NCBI GenBank assembly: GCA_913049845.1 | Contig: CAJWZE010000008.1 | Coordinates: 1-45,699 of the forward strand | Direction of reading: 5' to 3' | Length of the DNA stretch: 45,699 nucleotides | Source: an uncultured Cryomorphaceae bacterium | Lineage (GTDB): Bacteria; Bacteroidota; Bacteroidia; Flavobacteriales; Schleiferiaceae | Shown: piece by piece, positions 1-7,776 of the stretch | How positions within the stretch are numbered: position 1 is the first letter of the stretch | Layout: every line of letters starts with the position of its first letter | The notes under the pieces: model-generated | What the model was told of the DNA's origin: nothing | Databases searched by the model: none | Seen by the model: the letters and a program-made list of their open reading frames with translations, nothing else | Made by a program: the position numbers and the translations under genes

Positions 1-2
1 CA

Positions 3-737
3 CAACCTTGTAAGTATTTGGTCATGGAAAATTTCTTCACGGAAGAAATTGCCAATGATCTGTTCGAAAACTTTCCATCTATCCAGGATCTAAACGTTAA
101 GCGTAAAAGTATTAACGAGGATAAAAGTGAAGATTACCACTTTGAGCGCTGGCACCCATCGTTTGCCAAGATTCGTGAGGCAGTATCTTCCAAAGAATGG
201 TATGCACAATTATCGCGTATCACCGGTATCGAAGGATTGCACACAACTACAGACGCCCTAGGCTCTGGTGTGCATCAAGGTAAGAACGGTTCTTATGTGG
301 ATATCCACATTGATGTAAACATGAACCCAAAATTAGGATTATGGCGCCGTATCAATCTTTTGGTTTACCTAAACAAGAATTGGAAACCTGAATATGGCGG
401 CGATCTTGAGCTATGGAACAAGGAGATGACAGAATGTATCGTTAAAGTTCCGCCAACCTTCAACACGGCAGCTATATTCTACACTGACGACAATAGCCCA
501 CACGGTTATCGAAAAATCAATATTCCAGAAGGAGAAAGTAGAAAGAGCTTCTATACCTATTTCTATACTAAGCCTGAGGAAGGTGTGAGTTACCGCGATT
601 CTAGATTTGTTTCGAGACCGGACGATGCAGCATCTAAAAAGCTCGTCACAGGATTGAAAGAAACTTTAAAAATAAACGGTAAAAAGTTCCTAAAATTCAT
701 TGGACTGAAAAACCTGGACTTCCAAGACAAAAACTAA
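3..737 (+). CDS. 2-oxoglutarate/Fe(II)-dependent oxygenase (5' end outside window)
   Basis: Probable member of the prolyl-4-hydroxylase-like 2OG-Fe(II) oxygenase superfamily, which hydroxylates protein or small-molecule substrates using Fe(II), O2 and 2-oxoglutarate. The facial triad is visible: H-x-D (His codon 306-308, Asp 312-314, in DIHIDVN) and a distal His (501-503, in SPHGY). An Arg at 540-542 (ESRKSF) is in the usual place for binding the 2-oxoglutarate carboxylate. The frame is open to the left edge, reading QPCKYLVMENFFTEE. Family members usually begin with a similar short strand (P-x-x-x-x-V-x-x-F), so the start is probably a few codons outside the window. TTG at 18 and ATG at 24 are poor alternatives. 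Relatives of this size often lie in polysaccharide or glycan-modification loci, but the substrate cannot be read from sequence. Confidence 0.8.
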   Translation, partial: QPCKYLVMENFFTEEIANDLFENFPSIQDLNVKRKSINEDKSEDYHFERWHPSFAKIREAVSSKEWYAQLSRITGIEGLHTTTDALGSGVHQGKNGSYVDIHIDVNMNPKLGLWRRINLLVYLNKNWKPEYGGDLELWNKEMTECIVKVPPTFNTAAIFYTDDNSPHGYRKINIPEGESRKSFYTYFYTKPEEGVSYRDSRFVSRPDDAASKKLVTGLKETLKINGKKFLKFIGLKNLDFQDKN

Positions 738-756
738 TTAGGTATCGACATCAACG

Positions 757-789
757 AAGCAGCTTTTCTAAACAGGGAGCCGCTTTTTT
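757..789. terminator. weak hairpin between convergent genes
   Basis: AAGCAGC (757-763) can pair with GCCGCTT (779-785) with one A/C mismatch across a 15-base loop, and is followed by a T run to 789. It lies between the oxygenase and trkH, which converge, so it could stop plus-strand transcription. The stem is short, so this is only a candidate. Confidence 0.3.
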
Positions 790-790
790 A

Positions 791-2593
791 TCAGCCTACA
801 TGCATATTGCCCTTTGGGTAAGTAAAGGCGTTAGATTCCGGGCGTGCTCCGCTTAATGCGAACGCGAGGGTCAAGGTTCCTACTCTACCTACAAGCATGC
901 TGAGCATAATAACAATCTTGCTACCAAAAGATAGATCCGCAGTAATACCCGTGCTCAAACCGACCGTACAAAAGGCACTTACTTGTTCAAAGGCCAATTC
1001 TAAAAAGGCCATCTCCGGCTCCAGGATGGTTAGTACAAATATCCCTAAGAAAATGAAGACAATGGCAAACAAGAAGATTGCGAAAGCTCTATTCATCAAC
1101 TCCCAAGGAATCTTATTCTTATAAAAATTAATGTCTTTCTTACCGCGAATGGTGGCAGCGGCACTTAAGAAAACTAGTGCAAATGTGCTAGTCTTAATAC
1201 CACCGGCCGTCGATCCTGAGCCACCCCCAATAAACATTAGGAAAATCATCATTAGTAATGCAGGCATTGCCATAGCACCGATATGAATAGTATTAAATCC
1301 TGCCGTTCGTGCGGTAATGCTCTGGAAAAAACTGTGGGACAAATGCGTACCTATATCACCGTCATAGCTAAAAGTCAACGCAAAAACTGCACCACCTACA
1401 ATCAAAAGTATTACCGCCACCGACAGACCTAACTTGGTGCCAAGGCGCAATCCGCGCCAACTTCTGACGATAGACTGCTTAAGCCAAGGTTGGTCGAGGA
1501 CGTCTGATAAGGTTCCAAAACCGATACCTCCTAGAACAATCAACAAAGCAATCACCCAGTGTACGTTGGGGATGTGGGCCGCGCCATATGTGGCAAGGGA
1601 GTTTGAGAATAGGGAGAATCCTGCATTGTTAAAGGCACTAATACTATGAAAAATACTGTGGAACATCGTATTGCCTAAAGAGTCAAAATGGGGGAACCAG
1701 ATAAGACCCAAGGCCAATGCACCTAAAAGTTCAATGGTCAAAGTCAATCTGAAGATAGCGCCAATAAGCTTACCACTTTGCTGCATGCTCTCACCGAGGT
1801 TTTCACTCATAAAATTTTGTTGACGCATACCAAAGCCACCACGAAGGATGGCAAACAAAGCTGCAAAGGAGATTATATTCAAACCGCCCAATTGCATCAA
1901 AATCATTACTATAATCTGCCCTTTGAAGGAAAGTATAGTTGAAATATCAATTAAACTTAAACCCGTTACACAGCTCGCACTAATACTCGTAAAGAGGGCC
2001 GTTATAAAGTCTAAGGCTCCGGTGCCAACAGTCATCTCGGGAAGCATCAAAAGAGTAGTGCCTAATGCTATGAGTATAATAAAACTAATGATCAACAAAG
2101 CTGGTGGACTCAGATTAAAGTCGGGCAACCGCTCTCCTACCTTCCCGAATTCTAGAAAGACAATAATCATTACATAAAACTGCAAGAGCAATACGAATCC
2201 ACTTTGGAGATTGCTTACTCCAATAGCATCACCCAGCAAGCTAAGAAGCTCTACTCCTTGCAGATTAATCATCAGGATATCAATGAGTAAGAAAACCATC
2301 AAAATCGCTTCCCAGCGCCTTGCTTTAATGAACGCCCATGGGTGAAAATCATAGATGATTTCAATAACAAACTTTACCAAATAGTATCCTATAGACGCCT
2401 TGACAATCAAACCAATAGTTTGGTTTTGTTCTTCCGTAAGTTGATAACCGTGGAAGATGATCAAAGACACAATAGTGCTTAAGGCAACGAGGAAAGAAAG
2501 TCTCGACAATGCCCCTAAGACAAAATCGCGGCTGTCGTACAGGAGAATATTTACCTGCTCTCGTAAGGCATTGAAACGTTGTTTGAAACTCAA
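791..2593 (-). CDS. trkH: TrkH/KtrB-family potassium uptake channel subunit, long form
   Basis: Integral membrane K+ (or Na+/K+) uptake subunit. The four pore-loop repeats of the superfamily are visible with their filter glycines: SCVTGLS near residue 207, FNNAGFS near 323, RTAGFN near 431 and CTVGLS near 543. At 600 aa it is about 100-120 residues longer than E. coli TrkH. The extra length is N-terminal and holds about four additional hydrophobic segments before the first pore repeat. A long N-terminus is, as I recall, common in Bacteroidota homologues. The usual cytosolic RCK partner (TrkA/KtrA) is not in the window. It is the last gene of a minus-strand run after the aminotransferase and DUF6165 genes, with a 29-base gap. 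ATG at 2593 is the natural start. Confidence 0.9.
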   Translation of the reverse strand: MSFKQRFNALREQVNILLYDSRDFVLGALSRLSFLVALSTIVSLIIFHGYQLTEEQNQTIGLIVKASIGYYLVKFVIEIIYDFHPWAFIKARRWEAILMVFLLIDILMINLQGVELLSLLGDAIGVSNLQSGFVLLLQFYVMIIVFLEFGKVGERLPDFNLSPPALLIISFIILIALGTTLLMLPEMTVGTGALDFITALFTSISASCVTGLSLIDISTILSFKGQIIVMILMQLGGLNIISFAALFAILRGGFGMRQQNFMSENLGESMQQSGKLIGAIFRLTLTIELLGALALGLIWFPHFDSLGNTMFHSIFHSISAFNNAGFSLFSNSLATYGAAHIPNVHWVIALLIVLGGIGFGTLSDVLDQPWLKQSIVRSWRGLRLGTKLGLSVAVILLIVGGAVFALTFSYDGDIGTHLSHSFFQSITARTAGFNTIHIGAMAMPALLMMIFLMFIGGGSGSTAGGIKTSTFALVFLSAAATIRGKKDINFYKNKIPWELMNRAFAIFLFAIVFIFLGIFVLTILEPEMAFLELAFEQVSAFCTVGLSTGITADLSFGSKIVIMLSMLVGRVGTLTLAFALSGARPESNAFTYPKGNMHVG

Positions 2594-2622
2594 AACAAGA
2601 AAATTCTGATATCGAATTTACA

Positions 2623-3039
2623 TTATTCTTGGGAATCCAAACCCCGAACGGTGTAGTCAACGTAAGATTTAGCTTCAACGATAGTACTGCCCGTCAAAAC
2701 ATTCAAGGCTCTCTTCAACGCTGCTCGTTCATCGTTGAGAAAGTATACGCTGCGTGCCTTATTAACGAAGTCTTCACCAAAGTCTTGCTTGGATTCAAAG
2801 ACACGAAGCTCGTCTTCTACATCCCATAACTGCTCATTAATGGACTTTAGCTTTTCAGCGAGGTTATGAATCGTGGAAGGGTCGTCTACACTGTTGTAAA
2901 CGAACTTTACACCGTCGGCGAGTAGTTCCATTTCTCGGTGTATATCAGCAAGCTTCTCGGAATCTGAGATGCGCTCACTCTTAATGAGTAAAATGGTATG
3001 CTTATCAATAATTTCTCCGTGGGCTAATTCAATCTTCAT
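2623..3039 (-). CDS. DUF6165 family protein
   Basis: A 138-residue soluble, charged, helix-rich protein. It begins MKIELAHGEIIDKHTILLIK, which matches the conserved start of DUF6165 (GEIxDKxTILxIKxERI). No signal peptide or membrane helix is visible. The function of the family is unknown. I recall it mostly beside glycosyltransferase and LPS or capsule genes, which would suit the glycan-type oxygenase at the left edge, but here it sits between an aminotransferase (11 bases upstream) and trkH (29 bases downstream), probably co-transcribed. A long ORF in another frame overlaps its start of translation downstream but has no recognisable content. Confidence 0.75.
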   Translation of the reverse strand: MKIELAHGEIIDKHTILLIKSERISDSEKLADIHREMELLADGVKFVYNSVDDPSTIHNLAEKLKSINEQLWDVEDELRVFESKQDFGEDFVNKARSVYFLNDERAALKRALNVLTGSTIVEAKSYVDYTVRGLDSQE

Positions 3040-3050
3040 GACCAGTCCAA

Positions 3051-4250
3051 TTAATCTTCGAGTTGCGCAACTGCGGCCTTCACACGGCGCACAGCCTCTT
3101 GCAAATCGGCTTCTGCCGCTGCGTATGAAAACCTAATATATCCTGGCAAACCAAAAGCATCACCCGGTACTGTGCTTACCAAGCCTTCTTCCAATAAGTA
3201 TATACTTAAATCCAAAGAAGTATTTAACACTTTTCCATTGAACTTTTTGCCCAACAAATCGGCAACACGAGGGAATATGTAGAATGCTCCAGGAGGAGTG
3301 TCTAATTCAAAACCAGGAATCTCGTTTATCCAACTCACCATTTTTTCTCTGCGAGAAGCAAACGTATTGACCATATACTGAACCGAAGCAGGGTCTGCTT
3401 CAACAGCGGCTTTGCAAGCGCGCTGGGCAACCGAATTTGTTCCTGAAGTAAAGTTCGACTGGAACTTAGTACAAGCCTTAGCAATCCAATCAGGAGCACC
3501 GATATAGCCAACACGCCATCCAGTCATAGCGAAGCCTTTCGACAAACCATTTACCGTTATAGTTTGGTTATAAACCTCTGGGAAACTCGCAATACTTACA
3601 TGGTCGATCTCACCATAATTTAAGAGCTCATAAATCTCGTCAGAAATAATATATAGGTTGGAATGCTTGGCAACCACTTTGGCAATCGCTGCGAGTTCCT
3701 CACCACTGTAAATCGCCCCACAAGGATTGTTTGGAGAAGAGAAAATCAACACCTTAGATTTCTCTGTTATAGCCGATTCTAGTTCATCAGCTGTTATCTT
3801 AAAACCACTTTCTTTCGATGTTGGTAGCACCTTCACCTCACCGCCACAATACTTTACCTGATCTATATAGCTCACCCAATAAGGCGCCGGGATGATTACC
3901 TCATCACCAGGATTTACCAAGGTCAGAAAAATATTAAGCAAGCTCTGCTTGGCACCGGTACTAACCACAATTTGGTTTGCTGTGTAGTCGAGATTATTAT
4001 CTCTTTTAAACTTCGCAGCAATAGATTCACGTAAATCAGCGAATCCAGGTACCGGCATATAATGCGTATAATTTTGCACCATCGCTTCATTTGCAGACTG
4101 CTTTATAAAGTCTGGAGTATCAAAATCTGGCTCTCCTAGGGACAGGCTAATTACCTGTTTTCCAGTGGCGCTCAATTCTCTGGCCTTTTTCGCCATTTCG
4201 ATAGTCATTGGTAAACCCATCTGTTGGGCGCGTTGCGATAATGCTTTCAT
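3051..4250 (-). CDS. aspC: Class I/II (type Ib) aspartate aminotransferase
   Basis: PLP enzyme, probably aspartate:2-oxoglutarate transaminase, linking oxaloacetate to aspartate in the cytosol. The 399 residues match the Ib subfamily. Visible motifs are the N-terminal SLGEPDFDTP, SSPNNPCGAIYS with the substrate/cofactor Asn-Pro pair, IISDEIYE with the Asp contacting the pyridine nitrogen, and NGLSKGFAMTGWRVGY with the Schiff-base lysine at residue 238. An Arg near the C-terminus in GYIRFSYA is placed to bind the alpha-carboxylate. It is the first gene of the run leading to DUF6165 and trkH. The divergent spacer to the next plus-strand gene is only 61 bases. Related Ib enzymes can prefer prephenate or aromatic amino acids, so substrate assignment is by family only. 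Confidence 0.9.
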   Translation of the reverse strand: MKALSQRAQQMGLPMTIEMAKKARELSATGKQVISLSLGEPDFDTPDFIKQSANEAMVQNYTHYMPVPGFADLRESIAAKFKRDNNLDYTANQIVVSTGAKQSLLNIFLTLVNPGDEVIIPAPYWVSYIDQVKYCGGEVKVLPTSKESGFKITADELESAITEKSKVLIFSSPNNPCGAIYSGEELAAIAKVVAKHSNLYIISDEIYELLNYGEIDHVSIASFPEVYNQTITVNGLSKGFAMTGWRVGYIGAPDWIAKACTKFQSNFTSGTNSVAQRACKAAVEADPASVQYMVNTFASRREKMVSWINEIPGFELDTPPGAFYIFPRVADLLGKKFNGKVLNTSLDLSIYLLEEGLVSTVPGDAFGLPGYIRFSYAAAEADLQEAVRRVKAAVAQLED

Positions 4251-4311
4251 TTTTAAATTACTATGGTGGGAAGGTAAAAATAACGATATTTGTTACCCTT
4301 AACATACTTTC

Positions 4312-4833
4312 ATGGAAGCATTTGTTGAAATTCTCAAGTACACTTTTCCAGCGGCGCTAATGCTGCTTCTAACTTATTTACTCTTGTCCAATTTTGTAGA
4401 CAACGAAGAGAAGCGTCGTGCTTTTTATCTGAGAAAAGACTTGCAGAAAAAATCGCTTCCAATGCGCTTGCAAGCTTTCGAGCGTATCATTATGCTTTTA
4501 GAGCGTATTACTCCCAACCATCTTGTCATCAGAGTCAAGCCAGGGACTATGACCATAGGGCAATACCGCAAAATATTAGTTGAAGCTGTTCGTCAAGAAT
4601 TTGATTACAATATCACACAACAAGTTTATGTGAGCGATGAGGCTTGGAATCATGTCGTAAGCGCTAAAAGTCAAGTCGTTAGCATCATTAACAAAGTTGC
4701 TGGCACATTGGGTGCAGAAGCAACGGCATCTGATCTAGCTAAAGAGTTGATTAATGCTGAAATGGCTGCTGAAATCTTCCCGACTAAAGCGGCAATCTTG
4801 TTGATCAAGCACGAAGTAGCACGCTCGTTCTAA
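4312..4833 (+). CDS. Membrane-anchored protein of unknown function, conserved in Bacteroidota
   Basis: 173 residues. One hydrophobic helix at about residues 8-27 (FPAALMLLLTYLLL region) is followed by a basic stretch (EEKRRAFYLRKDLQKK), suggesting an N-terminal anchor with the body in the cytosol. The remainder is predicted to be helical, with LPMRLQAFERIIMLLERITP and an Ala-rich C-terminal half. I recognise the general type as a conserved Bacteroidota hypothetical but know no function for it. It is a single plus-strand gene between divergent aspC and convergent meaB. Its stop codon overlaps the meaB stop codon (4830-4833). Confidence 0.7.
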   Translation: MEAFVEILKYTFPAALMLLLTYLLLSNFVDNEEKRRAFYLRKDLQKKSLPMRLQAFERIIMLLERITPNHLVIRVKPGTMTIGQYRKILVEAVRQEFDYNITQQVYVSDEAWNHVVSAKSQVVSIINKVAGTLGAEATASDLAKELINAEMAAEIFPTKAAILLIKHEVARSF

Positions 4834-5897
4834 GCCAAGATTTTATCCATAAGGCGTCGACTGGCCTCGAATGGGCTCACCTCACCTTTAGAAATCTGAG
4901 CTAAGAGAGAATCGCTTTCTTTACCCCAAGTTTCTTTTTCGCTCATTCTCTCAAATAAGAGGGCGCCGATATTCGATTTAAACCAATACTCTTGTTGCTC
5001 ACGACGGCGTTCTTCTATCCATCCGTTGAGCTGGCCGTGACGCTGGAAACGGTCTAGTGCCGACCACATTTCCTCCATGCCCGTGGCATTCAAAGCACTA
5101 ATTTGCAAGACAGGTGGCTGCCAATGGTCTTGAGTTCTCGTTATTAACTGAAGTGCTCCTTGAAGTTGAATAGCACTTTGCTCGGCTTGATTAGTTCGGT
5201 CGCCATCGCACTTGTTAAGCGCAATAACATCAGCCATTTCCATTATACCCTTCTTAATTCCCTGCAATTCATCACCGGTTCCCGGCATAGCGAGAAATAG
5301 AAAACAATCCGTCAGCTTGCTCACAACGGTCTCACTTTGGCCAACACCTACCGTTTCAACGAAAATAAAATTGAATCCTGCAGCTTCACATAAGGTCACT
5401 GCTTCGAAAGTACTTCTTGCAACACCGCCTAATCGGCCTCCGGAGGCAGAAGGACGAATGAATACACGGCTGCTCTTGCCGATAGACTCCATTCTAGTCT
5501 TATCACCAAGAATACTTCCCTTGCTCCACTCGCTGGAAGGATCCACAGCTAGGACAGCAATCCGTGCATCAGGATCATTATTCAATACAAAAGAACAGTA
5601 GGCTTCTAAAAAAGTACTTTTCCCAACACCTGGAACGCCACTTATACCAATGCGAAACGCGCCACCACTTTTCGGGTGTAAACGGTTCATAAGCGATCTG
5701 CACTTTATCTCATCATCAGGAGAGGTGCTTTCAGCTATCGTAATGGCTGCAGAAAGTGCTGTAATATCCCCTTGGAGAACTGCTTCAGCAAGACTATCTG
5801 TGTCCTGTTTAAGTCTCTTCGCTCCCTTCCAATTGGGATTGATAAACGGAGCTTCTTTCACTCCCTTGGCGATATGTAATGCACTCTTTTTTGACAT
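4830..5897 (-). CDS. meaB: MeaB/ArgK-family G3E GTPase, methylmalonyl-CoA mutase chaperone
   Basis: GTPase that loads and protects the adenosylcobalamin cofactor of methylmalonyl-CoA mutase. The 355 residues show the P-loop GVPGVGKST, the DPSSEWSKGSILGDKTRM segment typical of MeaB, VETVGVGQSE (switch region) and LNKCDGD (NKxD guanine specificity). The mutase genes lie about 15 kb away at 20.1-23.5 kb, on the same strand but a separate unit, so this is an unlinked chaperone. The TAA of the upstream dehydrogenase-like gene (5898-5900) directly abuts this ATG (5895-5897), which implies co-transcription and translational coupling. The older name LAO/AO transport ATPase refers to the same family; the mutase role is preferred because MutA and MutB are present. 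Confidence 0.9.
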   Translation of the reverse strand: MSKKSALHIAKGVKEAPFINPNWKGAKRLKQDTDSLAEAVLQGDITALSAAITIAESTSPDDEIKCRSLMNRLHPKSGGAFRIGISGVPGVGKSTFLEAYCSFVLNNDPDARIAVLAVDPSSEWSKGSILGDKTRMESIGKSSRVFIRPSASGGRLGGVARSTFEAVTLCEAAGFNFIFVETVGVGQSETVVSKLTDCFLFLAMPGTGDELQGIKKGIMEMADVIALNKCDGDRTNQAEQSAIQLQGALQLITRTQDHWQPPVLQISALNATGMEEMWSALDRFQRHGQLNGWIEERRREQQEYWFKSNIGALLFERMSEKETWGKESDSLLAQISKGEVSPFEASRRLMDKILA

Positions 5898-7091
5898 TTA
5901 AGCCTGGTCAATGTAGTCTTGAAGATACTTAAAGTCTGAGGTAAGCGATCCTTCAGAGCACTCTGTGGCTCTAGAAAGTATCCCCTCCGCGTCGCTGTTA
6001 AACAGAGCCGGAATCACGTGCTTCATCAAATCACTTCCGAAACTTAATGAAGCGTCTCGAGGCAGCTCACACGGAAGATTATCTACGGCCATGACTCCGA
6101 TTGCTTCTGGGTGGTTATGGTCTACCTCTTGCTCCTCACTGGGCGAATAGCCGTAGAATGGATCGTCGATGGTTGAAGCGCGAAGTGTGGAAGCTATCGG
6201 GCCATCAATATCACAACTAATATCGGATACATAAGTAATCGCAAAAGCAAGTCGCTTGGCGTCCGCTCTTGTAAAAATGAAAGGTGCACGACTGTCGTAG
6301 TAGTGCCCAGCAATGTAGAGTTTCGCAAATGGCGCATACTGCATGAAATTACTTTCAAAACCAGTTGGGTCTGCAAACAATTCCTTGCGGTCAAAAGGTC
6401 GGCCATCTTTTGTTTTATAATACTCTTCAACGTCCAATTGGCTCCAGAAATATCCTTCGTAACTCGAAACTTCATCCGGTGGTATCTGCGGAATTCCAGA
6501 AGCCTTTAACGTCTCAACTGCACCACCAGCCACGCGGCCTTTTCCAGTCAGTAATATGCGTAAATCAGAAGGCCACTCTTTGCGCTTAAGTTCCGCAAAC
6601 ATCTCTTTCATGTCCTTGCACTCGTGAGCCGGCTTCAATTTGTATTGACCATATTTTTCACCCCAACCACGTAAGCCATTGTAGGCACCAACTAAGCCAG
6701 CAAAGCGACCAAAGGAGACGACTCGAGTTCCATTTTTAGTAAGCAGCTCGTAATCAATCAAACGAATATTTCGCTCCACACAAGCCTTAAGCAACTTCGC
6801 GTTGTAAGGCTGTCTTTTGAACGTATGGGAGAAGAAAAAATAAGTTTTGTTCGGAATAAGCTGATCAATGGGTACCTCCTTGACTCCAAAGAGTACATCA
6901 CAATCGCTCAAATCATCTTGCAGAGCAATGCCTGACGCGACATATTCTTCATCTCCAATGGCACGGATGGGCGATGGTTGCGCCACAACCTTACAAGAAT
7001 ATGTTTGCTGTAATACCGAAGCGTGTTGCGGGGTCAATGCTACACGCTTGTCTATGGGGACTTTTCCCTCACGTAATAAGCCGATTTTCAT
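5898..7091 (-). CDS. Alanine dehydrogenase / saccharopine dehydrogenase-like NAD(P) oxidoreductase
   Basis: About 397 residues from the ATG at 7089-7091. A TTG at 7100 would add three residues, but the ATG gives MKIGLLREGKVPIDKRVALT, the usual start of this fold (compare LREGK..RVALTP in AlaDH/LYS1 N-domains). A dinucleotide-binding strand, ILLTGKGRVAGGAVETL, lies near the middle. Bacteroidota carry such proteins as 'NAD(P)-dependent oxidoreductase, saccharopine dehydrogenase-like'; the true substrate is not established. It is first in a two-gene unit with meaB, whose ATG directly follows this stop. It could belong to lysine or alanine metabolism. The pairing with meaB suggests, weakly, branched or propionyl-type amino-acid catabolism. 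Confidence 0.75.
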   Translation of the reverse strand: MKIGLLREGKVPIDKRVALTPQHASVLQQTYSCKVVAQPSPIRAIGDEEYVASGIALQDDLSDCDVLFGVKEVPIDQLIPNKTYFFFSHTFKRQPYNAKLLKACVERNIRLIDYELLTKNGTRVVSFGRFAGLVGAYNGLRGWGEKYGQYKLKPAHECKDMKEMFAELKRKEWPSDLRILLTGKGRVAGGAVETLKASGIPQIPPDEVSSYEGYFWSQLDVEEYYKTKDGRPFDRKELFADPTGFESNFMQYAPFAKLYIAGHYYDSRAPFIFTRADAKRLAFAITYVSDISCDIDGPIASTLRASTIDDPFYGYSPSEEQEVDHNHPEAIGVMAVDNLPCELPRDASLSFGSDLMKHVIPALFNSDAEGILSRATECSEGSLTSDFKYLQDYIDQA

Positions 7092-7139
7092 AATCACCAA
7101 GTTAGTCCAACTGTACTGAATATTGGCATAGAATGTTCT

Positions 7140-7147
7140 TATCTTTG
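7140..7147 (+). promoter_or_regulatory. Bacteroidota -7 element for ssrA
   Basis: TATCTTTG is an exact match to TAnnTTTG. It would place the transcription start at about 7152-7155, just before the mature tmRNA 5' end at 7159. The nearest upstream TTG (7123-7125) is only 14 bases away, closer than the usual spacing, so the -33 element is not convincing. Confidence 0.6.
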
Positions 7148-7158
7148 ACCCCTACATC

Positions 7159-7554
7159 GGGGTCGACTGGTTTTGACAGCAGGCCGAAGGTTGATGTAAG
7201 CATGTCGAGCGCGGAAGGGGCAGCTCGTTAATACACCGCTTCACTTTTATAACTGGCGAAGAATCTTACGCTTTGGCCGCATAATCTGACAGGATGTCGA
7301 TTATGCTAATCCTCTACAAGGTATAGGAGCTGAACATCTTGCAAGAGCCCCCGTCCTGAGGCGCTTGATAACGAGATGTGGGAAATTCAGGAATGCAATT
7401 GGCGCTCGCCTCGCGCGACAATTCAAGTTTAGAGGCTAAGCCATGATTAGGGTGCTTGTGCTCAGAGATTGGTCTAAAATCTAATTACAAGATAAGCATG
7501 TAGAAAGCCTCAGGCTTCCTTGTTTGGACGCGGGTTCGATTCCCGCCGACTCCA
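7159..7554 (+). ncRNA. ssrA: tmRNA (one-piece), tag GEESYALAA
   Basis: Transfer-messenger RNA that rescues stalled ribosomes and tags the nascent chain for proteolysis. The 5' GGGGTCG (7159-7165) pairs with CGACTCC (7547-7553), including the G3-U70 wobble that alanyl-tRNA synthetase recognises. The T-arm CGGGTTCGATTCCCG is at 7531-7545. The tag frame starts at GGC 7255 and reads G-E-E-S-Y-A-L-A-A, followed by TAA at 7282-7284, so the added peptide is (A)GEESYALAA. The discriminator A is 7554 and CCA is not encoded (CAA follows), so it must be added by nucleotidyltransferase. The middle of the molecule holds several hairpins consistent with pseudoknots. I see no sign of a two-piece permuted form. 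Confidence 0.97.
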
Positions 7555-7567
7555 CAAAAGAAGCTAA

Positions 7568-7620
7568 AACACTGAGAACTAACGCGACTATTAAGTCGCG
7601 GTTCTCGGTGTTATTTTTTT
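7568..7620 (+). terminator. Rho-independent terminator of ssrA
   Basis: A long hairpin: AACACTGAGAAC pairs with GTTCTCGGTGTT (one T-G wobble) and CGCGACT pairs with AGTCGCG around an ATTA loop. There is a three-base TAA bulge on the left arm and a seven-base T run at 7614-7620. Confidence 0.9.
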
Positions 7621-7776
7621 ACTTCAAACAACCCTCAAACTAACTGTTAACAGTCACTTAAAAAATAAAAATTCCAGAGGTCATACATAGATCAACCATT
7701 TTTAACAGTAAGATGTGCTTGATTAACTCTATTTATAACCTCTATATTTATTTAGGATACAAAATTATTAACACTC

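Noticed and set aside
7159-7620. Integration (att) site at the 3' end of ssrA
   Set aside because: The gene is followed at once by its own terminator; no repeat of its 3' end and no integrase was seen in the window.
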